A DNA stretch of 11,409 bases, from positions 1-11,409 of the forward strand of contig JAJTXO010000071.1 in the NCBI GenBank assembly GCA_021463315.1, written 5' to 3'. This DNA comes from Caldilineales bacterium. Its GTDB lineage: Bacteria > Chloroflexota > Anaerolineae > JAAEKA01. The position numbers and the translations under genes are program-made. The notes beneath the pieces were generated by a model. It ran no database searches. It was given only the letters and a program-made list of their open reading frames with translations, and had not been told where the DNA came from. Below, piece by piece: positions 1-5,108 of the stretch. The first letter of the stretch is position 1. Each line of letters begins with the position of its first letter.

Positions 1-529
1 CGCGGACGTGGTGGGTGGTCGGCTCCATGATGGGATCGGCGCTGCCGAAGAGGTTGGTGGTGACGATCAGCTCGCTGGCGTCCACCCATTCGGCCGCCAC
101 GCCGTGGGCGCGCAGCACAGCCGCCAGCAGCGGCGCGGCCAGCCGTTCGCCCACGCCGGAGATCACATCCAGGCCCCGCGCGGTCAGCTCGCCCAGCACC
201 TCCACGCTGCGGCAGAGTCGCTCAAAGGCCGCCAGCCGAGCCTCGAAGAGCCGGCCCAGCGCGGCCCGTTCGACGCCGTCGTTGATCAGTTGGCCGGCCA
301 CCATCTGATGCTTGGCCATCAACTCGTCGCGGGCCTCGCGGTAGGGCCGGCGATCGCCGGCCGCGGCCGCCTTAGCCGCGTTGATCAGGATATCGGTCAC
401 GCCGCTCATGGCTGAGGTGACGACCACCACCTGGCCGTCCTGTTGCCGGGCGTTGGCTACGATGATGGCTACCTGGGCGAAGGCAGCGGCATTGCCCACT
501 GACGAGCCGCCGAATTTCAAGACGCGCAT
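1..529 (-). CDS. Aspartate kinase, N-terminal part (cut by left window edge)
   Basis: This gene encodes the enzyme that phosphorylates L-aspartate with ATP, the first step towards lysine, threonine and methionine. About 176 residues are visible, read leftwards from an ATG at 529. The N-terminus MRVLKFGGSSVGN is the amino-acid kinase family signature (K5, GGSSV at 7-11), and 'SAMSGVTD' at about 39-46 is the next conserved block. A 'SGVGERLAAPL' segment near residues 125-135 matches the conserved S-GE substrate-binding block, followed by a 'VDASELIVT' strand. The regulatory ACT region, and any fused homoserine dehydrogenase, would lie outside the window, so lysC, thrA and metL-type forms cannot be told apart. 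The Shine-Dalgarno is unclear: AAGGAG lies 14 bases from the ATG and AGG is almost adjacent to it. No other in-frame start is better. The upstream promoter, SAM riboswitch and terminator imply methionine/SAM control. Confidence 0.93.
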   Translation of the reverse strand, partial: MRVLKFGGSSVGNAAAFAQVAIIVANARQQDGQVVVVTSAMSGVTDILINAAKAAAAGDRRPYREARDELMAKHQMVAGQLINDGVERAALGRLFEARLAAFERLCRSVEVLGELTARGLDVISGVGERLAAPLLAAVLRAHGVAAEWVDASELIVTTNLFGSADPIMEPTTHHVR

Positions 530-677
530 ACCTGTTATCTCAGCTCCTTCTTCGAGAGTGCATTATCAGCGATCCAGAGAGGGCGTCCGCCCGGCAAGGC
601 CGGCCAAAGGAAACCCTTAGGTGAATGATCCAGAGAGCGGCCGCGCCCGTCGCGGCGGACGGGCTGGCGAGACCGGC

Positions 678-709
678 AAAAAAAAGCCCCGCTATCAACG
701 ATGCGGGGC
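678..709 (-). terminator. Intrinsic terminator of the SAM riboswitch leader
   Basis: Read on the minus strand, GCCCCGC pairs with GCGGGGC. The stem can extend inward by ATC/GAT around a GTT loop with one bulged A. It is followed at once by eight U residues (A-run 678-685 on plus). It lies about 150 bases before the aspartate kinase ATG and 29 bases after the riboswitch P1 stem, the classical place for an attenuator. A possible antiterminator pairs minus-strand bases 732-738 (GATGTGG) with 700-706 (CCGCATC), six Watson-Crick pairs and one G-U, which would destroy the terminator 5' arm. It overlaps P1 by only one base, so that detail is tentative. Confidence 0.9.
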
Positions 710-737
710 GTGCGAGCGCGGATGCTTCGATCCACAT

Positions 738-914
738 CTCTCATCTCCCAGCTTGCGCTGACGGAATTGGCACCATGGGGTGGGGGGTGGTAGATTGGTA
801 GATTGGTAGATTGGTTGATTGGTAGCGCGCCACCAATTTACCGGTCTACCACTCACCAGTGTCCTGGTTGCCGAGGCATCATCGGGCCGGTCCCTACGCC
901 TCTCTGGATAAGAG
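738..914 (-). promoter_or_regulatory. SAM-I (S-box) riboswitch with enlarged P3 arm
   Basis: This is an S-adenosylmethionine-sensing aptamer. On the minus strand the conserved elements occur in order: CTTATCCAGAGAGG (P1 and start of P2), AGGGACCGGCCCGATGATG (P2 with kink-turn and pseudoknot parts), CGGCAACC (junction to P3), GGTGCCAATTCC (P3 to J3/4), a CAGC-containing P4, and AGATGAGAG closing P1. P1 is an 8-bp helix, CTCTTATC (907-914) with GATGAGAG (738-745), including one G-U pair. The aptamer spans about 177 bases where about 100-120 is usual. The excess is all in the P3 arm (775-865), which contains the repeat hairpin at 787-852. In this class, SAM binding stabilises P1 and allows the downstream terminator to form, so high SAM should shut off the aspartate kinase gene. 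Confidence 0.95.
787..852. repeat. Octamer-repeat inverted element inside riboswitch P3 loop
   Basis: The plus strand shows three perfect copies of TAGATTGG (791-814) and one TTGATTGG (815-822). A GCGCGC centre (825-830) follows, then a degenerate complementary array with the same 8-base period. The outermost arms GTGGTAGA (787-794) and TCTACCAC (845-852) are exact complements, and ATTGGT/ACCAAT pairs around the centre. The whole element can fold as one long imperfect hairpin. It lies entirely between the conserved P3 halves of the SAM riboswitch. The same architecture recurs at 3443-3590. Confidence 0.85.
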
Positions 915-942
915 CATCAAGGCCTATGCAATTGTGCGGGGG

Positions 943-971
943 ATACTAACACAGGGGAAATGATTTGTCAA
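943..971 (-). promoter_or_regulatory. Sigma70-type promoter of the aspartate kinase transcript
   Basis: On the minus strand there is a perfect TTGACA -35 box (966-971), a 17-base spacer and a TAGTAT -10 box (943-948, 4 of 6 matches to consensus). The expected start of transcription is near 936, about 20 bases before the first riboswitch helix. The order promoter, aptamer, terminator, coding region is therefore complete. Confidence 0.8.
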
Positions 972-1082
972 AACCGCTGAGAAACCCGGCTATGCATCGA
1001 AGGCGAAGATTCAGTCGGGTCCCGGCGCCAAAGCCGGCTGAAGCCTCGAGCCCGACGGTCACCAGGCTACCGTCGATCCATG

Positions 1083-1550
1083 TTATGCCGCCAGATAAAG
1101 CGAAAACGGGCGTCCGGTGCGCTGGGCCTCCTGCGCGGCCAGCAGCAGCCGCGGGTCGCCGTCCACCCAGTCCAGCCCATACACCTGAGCGAGTGGCGCC
1201 CAGAACAGCTCCCCCTCCTCGCTGGCGCGCACGTCGCGGCTGCGAGCCTGAGCCGTGAAGACGAAGACCATCACGCCCGGCATGGATCCGTCGGGCAGAG
1301 AGTCGGCCTGGCCCAACCGGCCGTCCACATGCACCACGCCAGCCAGCCACAGGTCATCGACCGCCAGCCCGGTCTCCTCGTAGATCTCGCGCGCGGCCGA
1401 GGCGGCCACATCCTCGCTCGCCTCCACGTGGCCGCCCACGCCGTTGACCTTGCCGGGGAAGAGCCGTTTGTGCCGCGCGCGCCGGATCAGCAGCACGTCG
1501 TCGCCATGAAGGATGAAGCAGAGGGTGCGGGGGACGGTAAGATAGCGCAC
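1083..1550 (-). CDS. Nudix hydrolase (MutT / 8-oxo-dGTP diphosphatase-like)
   Basis: This is a 155-residue single-domain Nudix pyrophosphohydrolase, which cleaves a nucleoside diphosphate linked to another group with a divalent metal. A complete Nudix box GX5EX7REUXEEXGU is present at about residues 40-62: G-HVEAS-E-DVAASAA-REIYEETGL. The preceding 'FPGKVNGVGG' resembles the 8-oxo-dGTP diphosphatase (MutT/MTH1-like) subgroup, so nucleotide-pool cleaning is plausible, but Nudix substrates are hard to predict. The start is a GTG at 1550, preceded by GAGGA at suitable spacing on the minus strand. It lies downstream of the sugar importer in the same direction, separated by palindromic repeats. 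No own promoter is evident, so it could be read through from the importer operon. The 111 bases between its stop and the aspartate kinase promoter show no clear terminator. Confidence 0.9.
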   Translation of the reverse strand: MRYLTVPRTLCFILHGDDVLLIRRARHKRLFPGKVNGVGGHVEASEDVAASAAREIYEETGLAVDDLWLAGVVHVDGRLGQADSLPDGSMPGVMVFVFTAQARSRDVRASEEGELFWAPLAQVYGLDWVDGDPRLLLAAQEAQRTGRPFSLYLAA

Positions 1551-1574
1551 GGTAGAATCCTCAAGAAATGAACT

Positions 1575-1659
1575 ACGATCGCCAGGGCGTCTCGCCCGGC
1601 TCTGGCGACCGACTCGCGCCCGGCTTCAGCCCACGATCGCCAGGGCGTCTCGCCCGGCT
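1575..1659. repeat. Two direct copies of a 27-bp palindromic (REP-like) repeat
   Basis: An identical 27-bp sequence occurs at 1575-1601 and 1633-1659, with start points 58 bases apart. Each copy contains the hairpin GGGCG-TCT-CGCCC. In the first copy an outer arm TCGCCA (1579-1584) also pairs with TGGCGA (1603-1608), giving a nested stem. The second copy ends exactly at the TAA stop codon of the MalG-type permease. The position directly after an operon's last stop, together with the repeat's GC-rich stems, suggests a REP-like element protecting the mRNA 3' end or aiding termination. There is no U-tract, so it is not a standard intrinsic terminator. Confidence 0.8.
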
Positions 1660-2489
1660 TATCGCCCGCCCATGCCCGACAGCGTGATGCCCTGCACGAA
1701 CCATTTCTGGGCCAGGATGTAGATCAGCAGCACCGGCAGCAGGGCGATGATTGCGCCGGCCATCAGCAGGCCCCAGGCTGTGCTGTACTGGCCGACAAAG
1801 GCCGCCAGTCCCACCGGGATGGTGCGCATGTTCTCCGAGGTGGTCACCACCAGCGGCCAGAGAAAATCGTTCCACACTCCCTGAAAGACGAAGATGGCCA
1901 GCGCGGCCAGCACCGGCCCGCTGAGCGGCAGGATGATCTGCGCCCAGATGCGCCAACTGTTGGCCCCATCCATGCGCGCGGCCTCATCCAGCTCCATGGG
2001 TAAGGTGCGGTAGTACTGGCGCAGCAAGAAGGTGCTGAAGACGCTGAACAGCGCGGGCACGATCAGCGCGCGATAGCTGTCGTACCAGCCCAGGTTTTTG
2101 ACGATCAAAAAGTTGGGGATCAGCGTCACCGGAAAGGGGATCATCAGCGTGGCCAGGTAGAGCACGAAGATCGCGTCGCGCCCCCGAAAGCGCAGGCGGG
2201 CAAAGGCAAAGGCTGCCAGCGACGAGATCAAGATCTGCACGAGGGTCACCGTGACCGAGACGATGGCGCTGTTCAGATAGTAGCGACCAAAGGGCACGAT
2301 GCGGAAGGTCTCGCGGTAGTTGTCCAACGTCCACTGATCCAGCCCGAACTGGCGCGCCAGGAAGGCTTGCTGCGGCACCAGCGACACCAGCAGCATAGCG
2401 AAGAAGGGCGCCACCATCAGCACGCTGAAGCCGATCAGGATCGCGTGCAAAGCCAGCCGGCCGAGCGGCCGGGAACGTGTCGCGACCAT
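1659..2489 (-). CDS. Carbohydrate ABC transporter permease, MalG type
   Basis: This is a 276-residue inner-membrane subunit of a family-1 carbohydrate importer (CUT1, binding-protein-dependent transport inner membrane component). It starts with a hydrophobic segment near residues 12-35 and has about six membrane helices. The cytoplasmic EAA loop that docks with the ATPase is clear: 'MELDEAARMDGANSWRIWAQIILP' in the standard spacing EAA-x3-G-x9-I-x-LP. The C-terminus 'AQKWFVQGITLSGMGG' is typical of MalG-like proteins. The ATG at 2489 lies one base after the TAA of the MalF-type gene, and GGAG within the end of that gene serves as ribosome site, so the two permeases are translationally coupled. 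It would form a heterodimeric channel with the MalF-type subunit. The substrate cannot be told from sequence. Confidence 0.94.
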   Translation of the reverse strand: MVATRSRPLGRLALHAILIGFSVLMVAPFFAMLLVSLVPQQAFLARQFGLDQWTLDNYRETFRIVPFGRYYLNSAIVSVTVTLVQILISSLAAFAFARLRFRGRDAIFVLYLATLMIPFPVTLIPNFLIVKNLGWYDSYRALIVPALFSVFSTFLLRQYYRTLPMELDEAARMDGANSWRIWAQIILPLSGPVLAALAIFVFQGVWNDFLWPLVVTTSENMRTIPVGLAAFVGQYSTAWGLLMAGAIIALLPVLLIYILAQKWFVQGITLSGMGGR

Positions 2490-2490
2490 G

Positions 2491-3420
2491 TTACTCCGTC
2501 TCGTAGTAGACCCAGCGCCGCTGCAGGCGGTTCTGGATCAGGGTGAAGGCAAAGATGAAGATGAACAGGAACCAGGCCATGGCCGCGGCTTTGTCCATGC
2601 GGATATCGCGGAACGCGGCCAGATAGATGTACTGCACCACGCTCAGCGACGAGTTGGCCGGCCCGCCGCGGGTCATGACAAAAGGCTCGGTGAAGAGCTG
2701 GAAGGCGCCGATGGACTGGTAGACGAAAAGAAAAAAGGTGGTGGCGCTGATCATGGGCAACGTGACGTGGCGCAGCCGCTGCCAGCCGCCCGCGCCGTCC
2801 ACATGCGCGGCGTCGTACAGCTCGCGCGGCGCACCTTGCAGCGCGGCCAGGTAGATCACCATGGTGAAGCCGGTGTTCTTCCACAGCGTCAGGAGCACCA
2901 CCGCCCAGCGCGCGTAGCGAGTGCTGCCCAGCCAGTTGGGCGGCGTGACCGGCAGCCCGGTGAAATCGGCGAAGTTCTGGATCAGCGTGTTGATCAGGCC
3001 GGTGTTGCTCAACAGCAGCCGAAAGACGATCGCGCCGGCCACCACCGTGGTCACCACCGGCATGAAATAGATCAGCCGGTAGAGCCCGGTGGCGCGCAGT
3101 CCCTGGTTCAGGGCCAGCGCCATAGCCAGTCCCAACACCAACTGCAGGGGGACGATGGTCACCAGATAGAAGGCGGTGTTGCGGAAGGCCTGCCAGAAGA
3201 CCGGATCGCGCAACAGCGCCTGATAGTTGTTCAGCCCGACGAAACTCTTGAAGCCGGTCAGCCCCCAACTGGTGAAGCTCATACCCAACGACATCACCAC
3301 CGCCAGAATCACGAAGACCAAGAAGCCCAGCAAGCTAGGCAACAGAAACAGATAGCCCTCCCACTGCTGGTCAGGACGCCAGCGGAAAAGGCTGCGGCGG
3401 GGCGGGGGAGAAGGGAACAT
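2491..3420 (-). CDS. Carbohydrate ABC transporter permease, MalF type
   Basis: This is a 309-residue partner permease of the CUT1 importer. After an arginine-rich N-terminus, 'QWEGYLFLLPSLLGFLVFVILAVV' is the first membrane helix, and about six helices are visible. The EAA-like loop reads 'APRELYDAAHVDGAGGWQRLRHVTLP', with the conserved D-AA-x2-DGA and LP. I chose ATG 3420. A TTG at 3456 would add a proline-rich N-terminus translated from the repeat region and looks artificial. Neither start has a Shine-Dalgarno: the bases just upstream of 3420 are an almost pure C-tract. The gene is separated from the binding-protein stop by 167 bases filled with the octamer repeat. No ABC ATPase gene lies in this operon, so the pair probably uses a shared MsmX/UgpC-type ATPase encoded elsewhere. 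Confidence 0.93.
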   Translation of the reverse strand: MFPSPPPRRSLFRWRPDQQWEGYLFLLPSLLGFLVFVILAVVMSLGMSFTSWGLTGFKSFVGLNNYQALLRDPVFWQAFRNTAFYLVTIVPLQLVLGLAMALALNQGLRATGLYRLIYFMPVVTTVVAGAIVFRLLLSNTGLINTLIQNFADFTGLPVTPPNWLGSTRYARWAVVLLTLWKNTGFTMVIYLAALQGAPRELYDAAHVDGAGGWQRLRHVTLPMISATTFFLFVYQSIGAFQLFTEPFVMTRGGPANSSLSVVQYIYLAAFRDIRMDKAAAMAWFLFIFIFAFTLIQNRLQRRWVYYETE

Positions 3421-3442
3421 GGGGGGGAGGGGGGGAGGGGGG
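3421..3442. other. G-tract (C-tract in mRNA) abutting the MalF start codon
   Basis: The plus strand reads G7-A-G7-A-G6-A directly next to the start codon at 3420. The runs are long enough to give four or more G3 blocks, so the plus strand, which is the transcription template for this operon, could form a G-quadruplex. The mRNA carries the complementary C-rich run where a Shine-Dalgarno would be expected. An effect on transcription or on MalF translation is inference only. Confidence 0.6.
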
Positions 3443-3590
3443 AGACAAGTAGACAAGTAGACAAGGTAGAGGACCAGTCCTCTGGCCTTGTCTACCTCTT
3501 CCCTTGTCTACCTATCTACCTCTTCCCTTGTCTACCTGTCTACCTCTGGCCTTGTCTACCTGTCTACCTCTTCCCTTGTCTACTTCCCTA
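3443..3590. repeat. Octamer-repeat hairpin between binding protein and permease genes
   Basis: The left arm on plus is AGACAAGT, AGACAAGT, AGACAAGG (3443-3466). The centre AGAGGAC-CA-GTCCTCT (3468-3483) is a perfect palindromic stem. The right side is a run of thirteen 8-base units from 3487 to 3590, including five copies of CTTGTCTA and variants CCTGTCTA, CCTATCTA and CCTCTTCC in strict 8-base register. The inner stem CAAGG/CCTTG, continuing into TAGACAAG/CTTGTCTA, gives a hairpin of more than 20 bp, with extra right-arm units able to pair in alternative registers. The element starts at the stop codon of the binding protein. By analogy with REP sequences between malE and malF in Escherichia coli, it may protect the upstream binding-protein message and lower permease expression. 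Confidence 0.85.
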
Positions 3591-4940
3591 CTTCGGATAC
3601 CCGTAGCTGGCCAGGAAGGCGTCGATCTGCTGGCACAGCGCGGGCAGGGCGGTGGCTGGGTCAGCCTCGCCAGACCAGATCAGATCCATGCCGGGGCCGA
3701 GGATCGAGCCGTCCAGCTCGCCCCATTCGGGGAAGTAGCCGAAGCCGCCGACGCCGGAGGCCGCGGCCTCGTCGATGATGGCCTGCTTGTTGGCCGGCGG
3801 CTGGTCGGTCAGGAAGGCCGGCGAGTTGGCGGTGGACTGCAGGGCCGGGAAGATCTCGCCCGACGCGGTGTAGATCTGTTCGCCGCCCCCGGTGCTCTGC
3901 AGCCAGGAGAGGAAGGTCCAGGCCGCGTCCTTGGCATCGCTGCCTGCGCTCATCACCCAGGCCGCGCCGCCCGCGGCGTTCCAGCGCTGCCCGCCCGCGG
4001 GGATCGGAACCACCGCCACGTCGTAGTTCTTGCCGGCCTGGTTGAAGCCAGACACGCGGCTGGTGTTCTGGATGATCATGGCGGCCTGGTCGGCGATGAA
4101 CACCGCCTGGTCGCCGCCGGCCTGGTTCAGGTCGGCCGGCCGCATGGCATAGCCCTGGGCCATCAGATCAGCGAAGAAGCTGACAGCCGCCACCGAGGCC
4201 GGCTCAGCCAGCAGGCATTTGGAGGGATTGACGTAGTCGTCCAGGATGGCGCCGCCGTTCTGGTTGAGCCACTTGGAGAACTTGCCGCCCTCCATAGCCA
4301 GCGCGTAGCGCTCGCCCGGCACAGTCAGCTTCTCGGCCGCGGCCGTCAGGTCGTCCCAGGTCCAGGTGTCGTCGGGATAGGCCACGCCAGCCGCGTCGAA
4401 GAGGTCCTGGTTGTAGTAGAGCACGTTGACCTCGATGTCGCGCGGGAAGCCGTAGACGCTGCCCTGGTACTTGGCCGACTCCAGCAGGCCGGGCCAGTAG
4501 TCGTTCAGGTCGTAGCCGGCCTGCTCGATGAAGGGATCCAGGTTCTCCAGCACCCCCTCGGCAGCGTAGCGCGGAGTGGGCCAGAGGAAGGCGATGTCGG
4601 GGATCAGCGCGGTGTCGCCGCTGGCCCACAGCGCCTGGATCTTGGTGAAATAGTCGTCCCACGGCTGATTCCAGATCTCGATCTTGATCTCTGGATGCTC
4701 AGCCATGAACGCGTCGGCCACCCGTTGGTGCGACACAACCTCCTCCGGGCTGCCCCAGAGGGCCCAGGTGAGCGTGACCGGCTCAGCGGCCGGCGCTGCC
4801 GCAGGCTGCTCGGTGGCCGGCTGCTCGGCGGCTGGCTGCTCGGCCGGCGGCACGGGAGTTGCAGGCGGTGCGCAGGCGCTCAGCGCCAGCAGGGCCAGCG
4901 CCACCAGCGCGCTGATCAGGACACGAAAGCGGATGTTCAT
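3588..4940 (-). CDS. Extracellular sugar-binding lipoprotein of ABC importer (family 1 SBP)
   Basis: This is a 450-residue solute-binding protein that captures a carbohydrate outside the membrane and delivers it to the MalF/MalG-type permeases. The N-terminus is a lipoprotein signal peptide with lipobox LSAC, predicting lipidation at Cys23. A flexible linker of degenerate EQPAA/EQPAT units follows (about residues 32-50). The mature domain begins 'VTLTWALWGSPEE' and has the family features 'HPEIKIEIWNQPWDDY', 'PDIAFLWPT', 'YGFPRDIEVNVLYYNQDLFDAAG' and 'WTWDDL'. Start ATG 4940 is preceded by AAGGAG five bases away; a longer in-frame start at 4973 would place residues before the signal peptide and lacks such a site. 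It is the first gene of the importer operon. Ligand specificity is unknown; aromatic residues are abundant, as in many sugar binders. Confidence 0.94.
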   Translation of the reverse strand: MNIRFRVLISALVALALLALSACAPPATPVPPAEQPAAEQPATEQPAAAPAAEPVTLTWALWGSPEEVVSHQRVADAFMAEHPEIKIEIWNQPWDDYFTKIQALWASGDTALIPDIAFLWPTPRYAAEGVLENLDPFIEQAGYDLNDYWPGLLESAKYQGSVYGFPRDIEVNVLYYNQDLFDAAGVAYPDDTWTWDDLTAAAEKLTVPGERYALAMEGGKFSKWLNQNGGAILDDYVNPSKCLLAEPASVAAVSFFADLMAQGYAMRPADLNQAGGDQAVFIADQAAMIIQNTSRVSGFNQAGKNYDVAVVPIPAGGQRWNAAGGAAWVMSAGSDAKDAAWTFLSWLQSTGGGEQIYTASGEIFPALQSTANSPAFLTDQPPANKQAIIDEAAASGVGGFGYFPEWGELDGSILGPGMDLIWSGEADPATALPALCQQIDAFLASYGYPK

Positions 4941-4985
4941 GGTGTCTCCTTTCTGTGCAGAAGAAACAAACATAGGTTCAACAGA

Positions 4986-5072
4986 TCACGATTCTCACGC
5001 AAAGACGCCAAGACCGTCAAGGAATTCCGATCTTTGCGGCCTTTGCGCCTTTGCGTGAGACCAAAATCGTGA
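4986..5072. repeat. 87-bp inverted repeat of 'CTTTGCGTGAGA' type
   Basis: Terminal arms TCACGAT (4986-4992) and ATCGTGA (5066-5072) enclose a second pair, TCTCACGCAAAG (4993-5004) and CTTTGCGTGAGA (5049-5060). Between them are degenerate repeats of CTTTGCG (5032-5055). I recall similar 'ACGCAAAGACGCAAAG' palindromes as dispersed non-coding repeats in Chloroflexota and other environmental genomes, where they are often mistaken for short proteins. No transposase accompanies it. It lies between the AlbA_2 gene stop and the binding-protein start, so it may act as processing or termination element, or be a remnant of a mobile element. Confidence 0.75.
4991..5020 (-). promoter_or_regulatory. Candidate promoter of the sugar importer operon
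   Basis: On the minus strand TTGACG (5015-5020, 5 of 6) is followed after 18 bases by GAGAAT (4991-4996, 4 of 6). Transcription would begin near 4984, about 44 bases before the binding-protein ATG. The boxes sit inside the left half of the inverted repeat, so the repeat would supply the promoter. This is the best candidate in the 168-base gap, but the -10 box is weak. I see no clear LacI-type operator. Confidence 0.4.
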
Positions 5073-5108
5073 ACTACTGAGTATGGACCAATCATTCGAT
5101 GTACAGAG

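Noticed and set aside
571..637. An 11-bp direct repeat (GATCCAGAGAG at 571-581 and 627-637) with small GC hairpins in the leader downstream of the terminator.
   Set aside because: It is short, has no promoter or known element attached, and may be chance; I see no function to support.
535..744. Two overlapping minus-strand frames of 65-69 codons in the aspartate kinase leader, considered as attenuation leader peptides.
   Set aside because: They begin inside the riboswitch P1 region and read through the terminator. They lack runs of Thr, Ile, Lys or Met codons, and the riboswitch already explains the attenuator.
3421..3456. The longer N-terminus of the MalF-type permease starting at TTG 3456.
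   Set aside because: The added residues are translated from the repeat and C-tract, the start is a weaker codon without ribosome site, and the ATG at 3420 gives normal family length.
3443..3590. Possible CRISPR array.
   Set aside because: The units are 8 bases with no unique spacers of 25-40 bases, the arms are mutually complementary, and no cas genes are nearby.
2488..5072. Long plus-strand open frames (372 and 522 codons) opposite the MalF-type permease and the binding protein.
   Set aside because: They mirror clear family proteins on the minus strand, run through the octamer repeat, and their products show low-complexity composition without recognisable motifs.
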